From Paenibacillus sp. FSL K6-1330 (lineage in GTDB: Bacteria > Bacillota > Bacilli > Paenibacillales > Paenibacillaceae), in the NCBI RefSeq assembly GCF_037976825.1, contig NZ_CP150269.1, forward strand, positions 1,469,501-1,533,500: a stretch of 64,000 bases of DNA. The letters are read 5' to 3'. Positions within the stretch are counted from its first letter, which is position 1; the number at the start of each line of letters is the position of its first letter. The notes under the pieces were generated by a model. That model had not been told where the DNA came from and did no database searches. It worked only from the letters and a program-made list of their open reading frames with translations. Made by a program: the position numbers and the translations under genes. This document shows positions 42,101 to 50,202 of this stretch, piece by piece.

Positions 42101-43239
42101 CACTGCTGATCAAAGAGAAGAACCGTCGACCGATTGTGCGTCTTCACGCCACGGACGATCTCGATCAAGCCGTGCTGGTCCTGGACAACCAGTCCGCAAA
42201 AGCGCTTGAAGGAAGCAGCGCGATGATCGAATTCGAGACCTCGGCAGGCAGCGCCCGTATTCCAGGTCAGGCTATTTCAGGACAGCTCGGCAAAGCTGCG
42301 GCAACAAAAGAAGGAACACTTCATCTTGTACTTACCAAAAGCGAAATAGCGCTCAGCGCAAAGCTGAAGCAAACCGGGAATGCGAATGATCTTGGTACAA
42401 CTTATGGCTTCATTGATGTTAGGATTATAGCCTATGATCAAGGGAAGCCGTTGGGCGGAGATTCCTATTCTGCTTACGTGGTGCTCGAGATTCCCCTTCA
42501 AGAAGAATCCGCCGCGAAAGTCGTGACAACCGCCGTGTTTTTGGACGAAAAAGGAAACGTCCATCACGCGCCAACCCGGTTGACAACACGTGAAGGCAAA
42601 ACGTACGCTATCATCCAAGGTTTGAATAATGGTACGTATGCCTTGGTCAGCCATACCGAAGGATTACCGGATATGACAGGCCATTGGGCCGAGGCAGCGG
42701 TGAACGAGATGGCCTCACGCCTTATTGTAAGCGGCAGAGATGCTGCCGGGTTCCATCCGGATGCACCAGTCACCCGTGCGGAATTCGTCTCCATGATGGT
42801 TCGCTCACTCGGTTTAACAGAGCAGGGAAGCACCAGCACATTTCAAGACGTAACTTCCCGGGACTGGTACTTGGGGGCCGTATCGGCGGCAAGCAAGAGT
42901 GGGCTTATTCACGGCTATGCCGACGGCACCTTCTTGCCGGATAACCTGATATCAAGGCAGGAGGCTGCGGTCATTGTCGCAAGAGCCCTAGAAATTGCAG
43001 GGGTTGACCTGATATCCGGCAGCTCGGATTCGGATGCTGCGCTAGGTTCCTTCCAAGACGGTATCGAGTGGGCAAGTTGGGCGAAGGCGGCTGCAGTGGA
43101 TGTGGTCGGAAGTGGAATCATGAGCGGTTATGATGGCAAGTTGAGGCCGCACAGTAATATGACCCGGGCTGAAACGGCAATCATGCTTCTGCGGATGCTC
43201 TCAGCATCAGGGATGATTGGTGATGTGCCGTCTAAATAA
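39178..43239 (+). CDS. Giant SLH-anchored surface protein with three tail-collar-like domains
   Basis: A 1353-residue exported protein. Signal peptide 1-38; three repeats resembling the phage tail-collar/microcystin-dependent-protein domain at about 44-115, 129-195 and 207-275 (LGEIRLFPY, GWIYCAGQ, LYTLLGNNFGG, TFALPDLR). A cadherin/Big_9-like domain follows (about 282-370), then two 65-residue repeats starting GVTDGG / GVADGG, an InlB-B/Flg_new repeat (about 508-577), a Big_5-like domain, fibronectin III (about 695-780), a cadherin-like sandwich and a Pro/Gly/Ser linker. An uncharacterised module (about 940-1160) and three SLH repeats (from 1163) anchor it to wall polysaccharide. The head probably binds or displays something; tail-collar modules in bacterial surface proteins are poorly understood. 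ATG follows GGGGGAG. Confidence 0.9.
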   Translation: MQKRRRIASAKWLKVMLSILIGLEVVLGVLASPKTVRANLLDAQYLGEIRLFPYKNGPEGWIYCAGQVLTISLENSALYTLLGNNFGGDGSKTFALPDLREEEPVPGMGYYIAAEGLYPRGSSDLTDNTMLGELRLFPYNMEMNDNWVTTDGTVLSDSDPLYSVYGTTFGQDSQGSFKLPQINPVQPNIRYYAAKAGIHPGSAGEVYAGEIRIFPLEIPGLASYKADGKLVNVAENRALYELIGNKFGGTPNQTFGIPDLRGKPLTQYYVSHYGYVPTLQQVQPVTVSDQYTTDVSTPLTVPSPGVMSNDSNVLTAKILNSPAHGKITFHKNGSFTYTPDVDFVGTDSFTYIASNHNKSSGTAIVNINVTEIEPTISGVTDGGLYNHEVTPVYTNGTGTLDGQPFVSATTIRKDGQYKLVVESPRGKTVKADFEIDQTAPLVTGVADGGQYDRERQIFFNEGSATLNQQAFQSGDKVNTEGVFDLVVTDRAGNKTQVHFSIYFPKTVTFDSNGGSPVVEAVVPYATTVTQPVDPVKPGYAFGGWYMDQSFQLPFDFAAPILANLTLYAKWIDADSPVVVDRTPANLADEVSIETKLEFKFNEPVTGVSGKYISIMRAEDHHKIESIEVTDGSHVRVVDEKVAVSLSQRLSYFTRYYVEIEEDAFQDAAGNFYEGMKGPQDWSFITEKESVSAPPAPASLSARAGDGEVTLQWSTVTGATYYDIYSGTESGVYGTAPIATVTDTTYSAGDLLNGTTYYFAVKAGNDGGSSAFSEEVSARPAGAEIPVPSDADLSGLALSHGTLAPAFNPAVTSYISQVGNRITEISITPSVSDPQAKVTMNGKAVSAGQPSDPVSLAVGSNSIHLVVTAQNGTTKTYTVDVNREAAASPEPEPGNPPHPGTPGGGSDSPGGQGPSGGEGSQASQGSGSGQSSTESSRVTSYINDVLQNGMISSTLTKEKNGQAVLTVKVNGDRLQSLLIKEKNRRPIVRLHATDDLDQAVLVLDNQSAKALEGSSAMIEFETSAGSARIPGQAISGQLGKAAATKEGTLHLVLTKSEIALSAKLKQTGNANDLGTTYGFIDVRIIAYDQGKPLGGDSYSAYVVLEIPLQEESAAKVVTTAVFLDEKGNVHHAPTRLTTREGKTYAIIQGLNNGTYALVSHTEGLPDMTGHWAEAAVNEMASRLIVSGRDAAGFHPDAPVTRAEFVSMMVRSLGLTEQGSTSTFQDVTSRDWYLGAVSAASKSGLIHGYADGTFLPDNLISRQEAAVIVARALEIAGVDLISGSSDSDAALGSFQDGIEWASWAKAAAVDVVGSGIMSGYDGKLRPHSNMTRAETAIMLLRMLSASGMIGDVPSK

Positions 43240-43258
43240 AGGCTTCTACTATTGAAAA

Positions 43259-43303
43259 AAAGAGCTGTGCCAGGGAATTCATTAGTCCCTGGCACAGCTC
43301 TTT
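43259..43303. terminator. Bidirectional terminator
   Basis: An 18-bp near-perfect stem (AAAGAGCTGTGCCAGGGA and its complement) lies between convergent genes. Confidence 0.93.
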
Positions 43304-43323
43304 ACATTTGAATTACACGCTAT

Positions 43324-44298
43324 TTACCCCAGCCGGTAAGTGGCGAAGGGCTTGGCATAAACAAAGTCGTCGCTGATTTCATCCAGGCTGGAACCCAGTG
43401 CTTCATCGATCTCAATATCCAGGCTCTTCAGGTTATCATCCAGCTGCTCGGTTTTCGTAGCTCCGACAATGACAGTGGAGACGGCAGGACGATTCATCAG
43501 CCAGGCTAAGGACAGGGCACTCGGGGAATGACCATGCTCTGCAGCCAACTGGCTGACCTGCTGTGCGAGCTTCAGATTGCGATCTTCCAGGAAGCGGTTG
43601 AAGTTAGGGTCCGTTTCCGCACGGGAGCCGGAGGGCGTGCTTGCGCCTTGACCGTATTTGCCGGTGAGAATGCCGCCGGCAAGCGGGAAATACGGGATGA
43701 TGCCAACGCCCTGATCGAGGCAGAGGGGAACAAGCTCCAGCTCCGGCGTACGGTCGGCCAGGGAATAACTCGTTTGGGTGGATACATACCGGGCGTATCC
43801 GCGCTGCTCGCTGATCCCAAGCGCCTTCATGATTTCCCAGGCGGCATAGTTGGAAGCGCCGATATATCGTACCTTGCCCGACGACACCATGTCATCCAGC
43901 GTGCGCAAGGTTTCCTCAAGGGGCGTATTCGGGTCAAACGTATGGATCTGATACAGGTCCACATAGTCGGTTTTCAGCCGCTTTAAGCTGTTCTCCAGCT
44001 CTTGCTGCAGATGATAGCGGGAGGAACCGCGTTCGTTCGGCCCTTGGCCGTTCACGAGTCCGGCTTTCGTGGCTAATACGACGTTATGGCGTTTGCCGGC
44101 AAGCGCCTCCCCGATGATGCGCTCGGATTCCGAGCCTGCATAAATATTCGCGGTATCGATGAAATTGATGCCATGGTCCAGTGCATGGTCTATGATGCGG
44201 GTGGATGTCTCTTGATCGGCTCTTTTGCCAAAAGCGTTCGTGCCAAGACCGAGCTCCGAAACTTTCAGTCCGCTGTTGCCAAGACGGCGGTAGTTCAT
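43324..44298 (-). CDS. Aldo/keto reductase
   Basis: A 324-residue AKR, second in the window and more similar to YhdN/Tas-like members. It starts MNYRRLGNSGLKVSELGLG. The catalytic Asp/Tyr are in FIDTANIYAGSESE, Lys in VVLATKAGLV and His in LYQIHTFDP. Cofactor motifs are YFPLAGGILTGKYG and STVIVGATKTEQL. ATG 44298 has AAAGGAGTGG upstream; the extra 40 codons of the open frame lack a start signal. It is monocistronic with a strong bidirectional terminator. The natural substrate is unknown. Confidence 0.94.
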   Translation of the reverse strand: MNYRRLGNSGLKVSELGLGTNAFGKRADQETSTRIIDHALDHGINFIDTANIYAGSESERIIGEALAGKRHNVVLATKAGLVNGQGPNERGSSRYHLQQELENSLKRLKTDYVDLYQIHTFDPNTPLEETLRTLDDMVSSGKVRYIGASNYAAWEIMKALGISEQRGYARYVSTQTSYSLADRTPELELVPLCLDQGVGIIPYFPLAGGILTGKYGQGASTPSGSRAETDPNFNRFLEDRNLKLAQQVSQLAAEHGHSPSALSLAWLMNRPAVSTVIVGATKTEQLDDNLKSLDIEIDEALGSSLDEISDDFVYAKPFATYRLG

Positions 44299-44569
44299 CT
44301 TGATCCACTCCTTTATGTATAGATTTCCTATAGTATAAACATGATCCCGGAATCGGTTCAAATGGATCGAGCGCGAAAGAAAGATATAGATGTAAGATTC
44401 TACATCTTTTTTCGACAATATCTAAAAAAAGTGATTAACTTCCATCCCATCAAATGGTAATATGGTCTTAGGAGAAAAGATTCGGATTAACCATGAGAGA
44501 TACTACATAAGAACTACTTCGGATGTTGGAGTACGACTTCTTTTTTCACTAATCGTTGGAGTGTGAATC
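44299..44569. other. Intergenic region between divergent genes
   Basis: No gene is visible. A T-run preceded by an imperfect hairpin around 44508-44546 (AAGAACTAC ... GAGTACGACTTCTTTTTT) lies just before the small membrane gene and may be a leader attenuator, but pairing is weak. Confidence 0.3.
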
Positions 44570-44884
44570 ATGAAGATTTATCTGAAGAATGATGCTGGGG
44601 TAACGAAACAAGTGAAGGTAGGCTTTAGCTGGACGACGCTATTCTTTGCCTTCTTCCCAGCTTTGTTTCGAGGCGATCTGAAGTGGGCAGTTATCATGTT
44701 TATTATTTCTGCCGTCGTCGGTCCATTTACGTTGGGAATCGGAGCTTGGATTAGCGGAATCATATTCTCATTCGTGTATAACAAGATTTATATTAAAGAA
44801 CTATTGGAAAAGGGTTATCGTCCTGCTACCGAAGAAGCAAGAGCAGTACTTGAGAATAACCAAATTATTGCGAGAGTAGCATAG
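44570..44884 (+). CDS. Small membrane protein, HrgC/DUF2628-like
   Basis: A 104-residue protein with a soluble basic N-terminus (MKIYLKNDAGVTKQVKVGFSWTTLFFAFFPALFRGDLKWA). Two or three membrane helices follow (FSWTTLFFAFFPALF, AVIMFIISAVVGPFTLGIGAWISGIIFSFVY), then a polar tail. GFSWTT-FF--F-PL-RGDWK is the hallmark of a widespread family annotated HrgC or DUF2628, of unknown function. GGAG-type ribosome site 6-10 bases upstream. It stands alone. Confidence 0.75.
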   Translation: MKIYLKNDAGVTKQVKVGFSWTTLFFAFFPALFRGDLKWAVIMFIISAVVGPFTLGIGAWISGIIFSFVYNKIYIKELLEKGYRPATEEARAVLENNQIIARVA

Positions 44885-45086
44885 TTCGATTTCATGCGTA
44901 AAGCCTGGGACCTGAGTGAATCTTTCATTCAAGCTCCAGGCTTTACTATATTATATCCTCTAGCCTAATCGATGAAGCGGTTTGTGGACAAATGCTAAAG
45001 GTTGTGCAAAATGCCTTAGGACTCCTTGCGATAGGCCGAATATTACGATAGGATAGTTACGAACCATTTGGAAGGGGGATTGTCTT

Positions 45087-45551
45087 ATGAATGAAGCGAT
45101 TTTTAATCAATTGGATTTTGCCAGAGGAGCGACCTTAAAGTCGGTAGAACATGTAACGGAGCAAGAGGCCGATATCATCCCGGAAGGATTTGCGAATAGC
45201 ATTCGCTGGAACCTGGGCCATATCTACACCGTGCATGAGCAGTTTGCTTTTGCAACGGCGGGCGAGCAGCCCCGTATTCCGGAAGGATTCGAGGCATGGT
45301 TTGCAACCGGAACCAAGCCGGCCGATTGGACGTCGAAGGCGCCTGCGATTTCCGAACTGGTAGAGCTTTTGCAGGAGCAAACGACCCGGATCCGTGAAAC
45401 CTTCGCGAATCGCCTCGACCAGGCTTCGGCTCATCCGCTGACCATCGGACCCTTGACGTTCCAAACCGCGGGAGAATTCCTGGTGTTCAGCTTGTATCAT
45501 GAAGGAATGCACACGCAGACGATCAAGGCATACCGAAAATTGATAAAGTAA
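45087..45551 (+). CDS. DinB-like four-helix metalloprotein
   Basis: A 154-residue member of the DinB/YfiT superfamily, a four-helix bundle binding a divalent metal through conserved histidines. Candidate ligands are in SIRWNLGHIYTVHEQ (near residue 40-54) and YHEGMHTQTIKAYR (near 133-146). Members act as thiol S-transferases (bacillithiol or mycothiol) or damage-induced proteins, and bacillithiol use would suit a Bacillales host. ATG follows GAAGGGGG. Monocistronic. Confidence 0.88.
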   Translation: MNEAIFNQLDFARGATLKSVEHVTEQEADIIPEGFANSIRWNLGHIYTVHEQFAFATAGEQPRIPEGFEAWFATGTKPADWTSKAPAISELVELLQEQTTRIRETFANRLDQASAHPLTIGPLTFQTAGEFLVFSLYHEGMHTQTIKAYRKLIK

Positions 45552-45565
45552 TACGATGAACACGA

Positions 45566-45610
45566 AGCGATAGAAGGGTGCCCTCGCGCATCCCTTCTAT
45601 CGCTTTTGTT
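45566..45610 (+). terminator. Rho-independent terminator after dinB-like gene
   Basis: AGCGATAGAAGGG pairs with CCCTTCTATCGCT and is followed by TTTTGTTTG. Confidence 0.9.
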
Positions 45611-45681
45611 TGTCGCTGCGGTGATCGATCCTTATAATGGAATCAACACAGATGGATCATCGATTGGAGGATGTGACAATT

Positions 45682-46218
45682 ATGGCGATTGAAATCGAAC
45701 GCAAATACCTTTTGGAGGTTTATCCGGAAGACTTGATATCGGAAGGAACCATCGTGGTCGAGAAGGAGCAGTTCATCGAGCAGACGTATTTGGCGCTGGA
45801 TGGGGACCAGGAGCTTCGCGTCCGCAAAATAACGGATCTGAACACGGGTCAGGTTGAATTCACCCATACGTTCAAAAAAGGGTGGGGCATTGCCAGGGAG
45901 GAAGTGGAGTTCGCCATTTCCGAAGGACTCTATGACCAAGTGGTGAAGGCGCATGGCGCGATTCCGCTGACCAAGAGACGGGTGACTGCCCGTTTAGGGA
46001 ACACGATCATCGAAATCGACGATTATGCGCAGATTCACATGCTGGTGCTGGAGGTAGAGTTTCCTTCCATGGAAGCCGCAGACGGCTTTGTGCCGCCGGC
46101 GTGGTTTGGACAAGATATCAGCACGGAGAAACAATACAGCAACAAGAAAGTATGGCGGGACCTGCAGCAGCAGGGAATCGTAACGGCGTTAGTCACGAAA
46201 TGGTTAGCTAAAACATAG
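45682..46218 (+). CDS. CYTH-domain protein (triphosphate tunnel metalloenzyme)
   Basis: A 178-residue enzyme starting with the diagnostic EIERKYLL (residues 4-11), the ExExK signature of CYTH/TTM enzymes that bind triphosphate inside a beta-barrel tunnel. Further charged strands (ELRVRKI, EFTHTFKKGWGIAREEVEF, IEIDDY, LEVEFPSMEAA) supply the Arg/Lys/Glu lining. Family activities include inorganic triphosphatase, thiamine triphosphatase and class IV adenylate cyclase. At this size tripolyphosphatase is most plausible. ATG 45682 lies about 10 bases after GGAGG; the upstream frame is non-coding. Confidence 0.9.
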   Translation: MAIEIERKYLLEVYPEDLISEGTIVVEKEQFIEQTYLALDGDQELRVRKITDLNTGQVEFTHTFKKGWGIAREEVEFAISEGLYDQVVKAHGAIPLTKRRVTARLGNTIIEIDDYAQIHMLVLEVEFPSMEAADGFVPPAWFGQDISTEKQYSNKKVWRDLQQQGIVTALVTKWLAKT

Positions 46219-46265
46219 GAAACATATGCAGCTAGAACGTGGATACTACCCGTTCTTATATGGTT

Positions 46266-46320
46266 GCAAAAAGGCTCTTGCGAGCGGTCATACCGGACCG
46301 CCCGCGAAGAGCCTTTTTTA
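46266..46320 (+). terminator. Rho-independent terminator after CYTH gene
   Basis: AAAAAGGCTCTT pairs with AAGAGCCTTTTT over a nested GCGGTC/GACCGC helix. Confidence 0.92.
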
Positions 46321-46412
46321 TAGCATTGAACCCAAAATTCTGTCGTAAGGCGAACTGTAATGGTCCATTGAAGAGTGTTTTGAGAAGCATTCGACTTTTT
46401 TAGACAAAAGTA

Positions 46413-46441
46413 TTGAAAACGTTTTATTATTATAATATAAT
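46413..46441 (+). promoter_or_regulatory. Sigma-A promoter overlapped by a cre-like site
   Basis: TTGAAA (46413-46418) and TATAAT (46436-46441) have a 17-base spacer. TGAAAACGTTTTAT (46414-46427), a CcpA cre-like sequence, overlaps the -35 element. Binding there would block the polymerase, so the operon at 46546 is probably carbon-catabolite repressed. Confidence 0.75.
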
Positions 46442-46545
46442 ATTATCATGATAATTAATTATTATATCGTAAGTGGTAATATCCATAACAAAAGATGGCG
46501 TATCAGAAATAAATAATGGCGTAACAGAGAAGGGGGAAGCTCTTC

Positions 46546-47217
46546 ATGAATGAAAACCAGCAGCTGCTTGAAAGCTATTTTCCGATTGCCTCTTTTATCG
46601 CGGCGATCATCGGACCTCAATGCGAGGTGGTTGTGCACGATATCAGCGATCCGGAACGCTCCATCATTTTTATCGAGAATGGCCATATTAGCGGACGCCG
46701 GGTCGGTGATGCATCCACAGACCTCGTATTGAAAATTTTGAAGGCTGAGGCCTACAGAGAAGAGCAGTTCATCGCGAACTACAAAGCTTCCAGCGCCCGT
46801 GGTCAGACTTTTCGATCTTCGACGTATTTTATTAAAAACGGCAGCGGCGAGCTGGTCGGTCTGATGTGCCTAAACATCGACATTACGCATATGGAGGTTG
46901 CGGCCGACTGGATCAATAGCATTTTGCAGGGAGGATCGCTGACGCCGCCAGCAGCTCTTGATGCATCCAAGGAGGAGAAACCGTCCACCGAATATCTGCA
47001 GGGGAACGTGGACGATTTGCTGCAGCATATCGTCCAGACCGTCCTTAGCAAAATCAGCATTCCGGCGGACCGTTTATCTTCTAACGAGAAGATCGAGATT
47101 GTGAAGGAATTGAATGAGCAGGGGGTATTTCTGCTGAAGGGCGGAGTATCCAAGGTTGCCGCGGCTTTATCCATATCGGAGCCTACCGTGTATCGCTATT
47201 TGCAGAAGCTGAAATAA
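46546..47217 (+). CDS. YheO/DauR-like transcriptional regulator (PAS-like + HTH)
   Basis: A 223-residue regulator. Residues 5-115 form the YheO PAS-like sensor (YFPIASFIAAIIGPQCEVVVHDIS, RTFRSSTYFIKNGSGELVGLMCLNID-type). A polar linker and a C-terminal helix-turn-helix (KIEIVKELNEQGVFLLKGGVSKVAAALSISEPTVYRYL) follow, as in DauR, which controls D-arginine use. The ribosome site is AGAAGGGGG. It is the first gene of a run with PatB-like lyase, NhaC and RidA, likely controlling them in response to an amino acid or enamine. Confidence 0.9.
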   Translation: MNENQQLLESYFPIASFIAAIIGPQCEVVVHDISDPERSIIFIENGHISGRRVGDASTDLVLKILKAEAYREEQFIANYKASSARGQTFRSSTYFIKNGSGELVGLMCLNIDITHMEVAADWINSILQGGSLTPPAALDASKEEKPSTEYLQGNVDDLLQHIVQTVLSKISIPADRLSSNEKIEIVKELNEQGVFLLKGGVSKVAAALSISEPTVYRYLQKLK

Positions 47218-47273
47218 GCGGGTTTCATCCGAATAAGAACGCATTGCATCCTGAGACAATGGAAGGTGACATC

Positions 47274-48446
47274 ATGACATTTAATTTCGACAAGATGGTC
47301 AGCCGGTTTGGCACGAACAGTGCGAAATGGGACGGGATGGCGCAGAGCATGGGGAGCGATATGATCGCTCTCTCCGTGGCGGACATGGATCTGCCAGCAC
47401 CGCCAATGGTGGTGGATAAGGTCGCGGAGGCCGCACGTCACGGCATTTACGGATATACCGATCCGTTCCCGCCTTACTTCGAAGCTGTCCGCACTTGGCT
47501 TGATAAAGCCTATGACTGGCAGGTCGAGCCCGAATGGATCGTATTTTGTCCGCGCATTGTTCAAGCCGTTTCGGTCATTATACAGAAGTTTACGGAGACC
47601 GGAGATAGGATTCTTGTCCATACACCTGTTTATCAGCCTATTGCGAAAGCGGTTACGTTAAACGATCGGGTATTGGTTGAAAGTCCGCTTAAGCTAGCGG
47701 ACGGGCGATACGAGATCGATTTTGAAGATATGGAGCGGCGGATGCGGGAAGGGGTTAAACTGGTCCTGCTCATATCACCGCACAATCCGGTGGGCCGCGT
47801 ATGGACGAAGGATGAGCTTGAACGCATGGCGGAGCTTTGTATCCAGTATGACGCACTGATTGTGTCCGATGATATCCATGCTGATTTCATTCATGAGGGA
47901 CACGAGCATACCGTCATTGCGAAGCTGTCCGAAGAGGTTGCGAATCGTTCCATTATCTGTACGTCACCGGGCAAAACCTTTAACCTGGCAAGTCTCGAAA
48001 TCGCTAACATCATCATTCCCAATGATGAGCTGCGAGGGCAGTTTAAGCACGGTCTGCTGCAGGCCGGAATTCATAATCCTACATTCTTCTCCGTGCCTGC
48101 GCTGGAAGTCGCATACACAGCATGTGATGAATGGTTAACGGAACTTCGTGCTTATATCAAAGATAACATGGCTTATGCCCAAACATTCATAGCTGATCAT
48201 ATGCCAGAGCTGGCCGTGATCGAACCTGAAGGGACATATTTGCTGTGGATTGACTGTACGGCCGTGAGCTGCCATGAAAAGGATTTGGTGGAGTGGATAC
48301 AGGAGAAGGCGCGTGTCAGCGTTAGCTTCGGTTCTTCTTTCGGTCCTGGCGGTGAAGGCTTCATCAGGGTTAACATCGCCACGCCGCGTCATATATTGCA
48401 GGAAGGCCTGGAGCGGCTTGCCGCGGCTTATCCGCTACAGCGTTAA
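47274..48446 (+). CDS. PatB/MalY-type PLP aminotransferase or C-S beta-lyase
   Basis: A 390-residue fold-type I PLP enzyme of the MalY/PatB group, which cleaves cystathionine or cysteine conjugates to pyruvate, ammonia and a thiol. Landmarks: N-terminal FDKMVSRFGTNSAKWD and LSVADMDLPAP (substrate site), SPHNPVGRVWTKDEL (near 166-180), DDIHADFIHEGHEH (near 200), and the PLP-binding Lys at about 234 in TSPGKTFNLASLEIAN. The C-terminus has RVNIATPRHILQEGLERL. ATG 47274 follows GGAAGGTGA, 56 bases after the regulator stop. The reaction yields 2-aminoacrylate, the substrate of the RidA encoded downstream. Confidence 0.93.
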   Translation: MTFNFDKMVSRFGTNSAKWDGMAQSMGSDMIALSVADMDLPAPPMVVDKVAEAARHGIYGYTDPFPPYFEAVRTWLDKAYDWQVEPEWIVFCPRIVQAVSVIIQKFTETGDRILVHTPVYQPIAKAVTLNDRVLVESPLKLADGRYEIDFEDMERRMREGVKLVLLISPHNPVGRVWTKDELERMAELCIQYDALIVSDDIHADFIHEGHEHTVIAKLSEEVANRSIICTSPGKTFNLASLEIANIIIPNDELRGQFKHGLLQAGIHNPTFFSVPALEVAYTACDEWLTELRAYIKDNMAYAQTFIADHMPELAVIEPEGTYLLWIDCTAVSCHEKDLVEWIQEKARVSVSFGSSFGPGGEGFIRVNIATPRHILQEGLERLAAAYPLQR

Positions 48447-48473
48447 CAACCAAAGTTTAAGAGATCAGAAGGA

Positions 48474-48510
48474 ATAAACTTCAAAGGCTTACCATCCTTA
48501 TCTCGCAAGA
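48474..48510 (+). repeat. Dispersed repeat, copy 2
   Basis: A 37-base segment 28 bases after the patB-like stop, matching 21604-21640 at 32 positions. It ends in the same TCTCGCAAGA. Confidence 0.45.
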
Positions 48511-48589
48511 AAAACTTCCGCTTTATGCGGTCTGTCTTCTGAGAAGGTACGTCGATAGACATTTTCTTATTTACATCCAGGGGGAATCC

Positions 48590-50119
48590 ATGATGGCTAA
48601 ACCAAAAGAGGAACGAATGATAAAGCAGCCGACCATGTTTCTGGCGTTGCTTCCGATTTTTACGATGGTGATTTTGCTGTGCCTTGGTTACGTATTATTT
48701 GAGCTGCCGCCCGAACCGCTGATTATTGCATCCGCCATTGTCGCAGGCCTGATCGCGATTAAGCTGGGTTACAGCTACAACGATATTTTGGAATCCATTT
48801 CGCAAAAAATTGCGAAAACCATGCCCGCCATCCTCATCTTGATTGTGGTCGGATTTATGATCGGCGCGTGGATGGTCGGTGGAACTATTCCTATGATGAT
48901 CTACTACGGCCTGAGAATCATTGATCCGCAATTTTTGTTGATCACCGCTTTTCTGGTTACATCTGTAGTATCCGTATGTACGGGAACCTCCTGGGGATCT
49001 GCCGGGACCATCGGGGTTGCCTTCATGGGGGTCGGCGCTGGAATGGATGCCAATCTTGCCGCTGTGGCAGGTGCAGTTGTAGCGGGTGCTTACTTCGGGG
49101 ACAAGCTTTCGCCGCTTTCGGATACAACCAATATTGCTGCCTTGTCCACTGGCGTTAATCTGTACGAACATATCGGCCATTTGCTGTATACGACGCTGCC
49201 GTCCTTTTTCGTGGCGGGGATCGTTTATGTGGTCACAGGACTGAACACACATGTATCCAGCGTTGGGGTTCCTGAGAAGGTCACCGAGATCATGAACACG
49301 ATGACAACGATATACGATTGGAATTTGCTCTTGATCCTGCCGGTATTAATCGTTCTGTACGGCTCGATCACCAAGAAACCGACGATTCCTGTCATGCTGC
49401 TATCGTCCTTTGTGGCCATGGCGAACGGCATGATATTCCATGGCTTCACTTTGCATGATGTTGTGACTTCGGTTGTAAGCGGATTCGATATCGCGATGGT
49501 TCATGTTAGCGGCTTTGATCCCAATACCGTCATTGCCGATATTCCGCGTCTCATTAACCGGGGAGGCATGAGCTCCATGATGGGGACACTGCTCATCTGT
49601 TTCAGTGCGATCACGTTTGCAGGCACGATATCGCTGACCAAATCGCTGGAGTTGATTGTGGACAAGCTCTTGAAGCATGTGCGTTCCACCGGCTCGTTGA
49701 TCCTGGCTACGATTGCAACAGGGTTGACCATGATCGGCGTAACCAGCAACGGACAGGTCTCCATCCTGATGCCAGGCGAGATGCTCCGTGAGGCTTACAT
49801 CCGGCGCGGTCTCCATCCGAAGAACCTGGGGCGGACGGTGGAGGATTCCGCTGCCATTACCGAACCGATTCTGCCATGGACGGCAGCAGGTGCCTATATG
49901 GCCGGTACACTGGGCGTAGCGACATTATCTTATTTACCTTGGGCAGTATTGTGCTGGACAGGCATTATCTTCGCAACGATCTGGGGTTTTACCGGGTTCG
50001 GCATCGCGAAGCTTACGCCCGAGCAGCAGGAGGAAATGTTGAAGGAATACGACAATCCGCATAAAGGAAGTCAGAACAAGCCTCATGCGGATGATGCAGG
50101 TGCAGCATCTGTCCATTAA
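48590..50119 (+). CDS. NhaC-family Na+/H+ antiporter-like transporter
   Basis: A 509-residue membrane protein with about twelve helices. The NhaC signature region includes TGTSWGSAGTIGVAFMGVGAG (near residues 131-151), AGAYFGDKLSPLSDTTNIA (near 163-181) and the second-half repeat GVTSNGQVSILMPG and EDSAAITEPILPWTAAGAYM. NhaC members exchange sodium for protons, but several (for example MleN) exchange organic acids and others are linked to amino-acid metabolism. Here co-transcription with a beta-lyase and RidA favours uptake of an amino-acid-like substrate. ATG follows GGGGGAA; two ATG codons are adjacent. Confidence 0.92.
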   Translation: MMAKPKEERMIKQPTMFLALLPIFTMVILLCLGYVLFELPPEPLIIASAIVAGLIAIKLGYSYNDILESISQKIAKTMPAILILIVVGFMIGAWMVGGTIPMMIYYGLRIIDPQFLLITAFLVTSVVSVCTGTSWGSAGTIGVAFMGVGAGMDANLAAVAGAVVAGAYFGDKLSPLSDTTNIAALSTGVNLYEHIGHLLYTTLPSFFVAGIVYVVTGLNTHVSSVGVPEKVTEIMNTMTTIYDWNLLLILPVLIVLYGSITKKPTIPVMLLSSFVAMANGMIFHGFTLHDVVTSVVSGFDIAMVHVSGFDPNTVIADIPRLINRGGMSSMMGTLLICFSAITFAGTISLTKSLELIVDKLLKHVRSTGSLILATIATGLTMIGVTSNGQVSILMPGEMLREAYIRRGLHPKNLGRTVEDSAAITEPILPWTAAGAYMAGTLGVATLSYLPWAVLCWTGIIFATIWGFTGFGIAKLTPEQQEEMLKEYDNPHKGSQNKPHADDAGAASVH

Positions 50120-50202
50120 TGCAGGATGAATATTTCTTGGATTAAGACAAGAAATCATCAATATAAATGCGTGAACGTATGCGCTAAAGAGGAGAGAACA
50201 CC

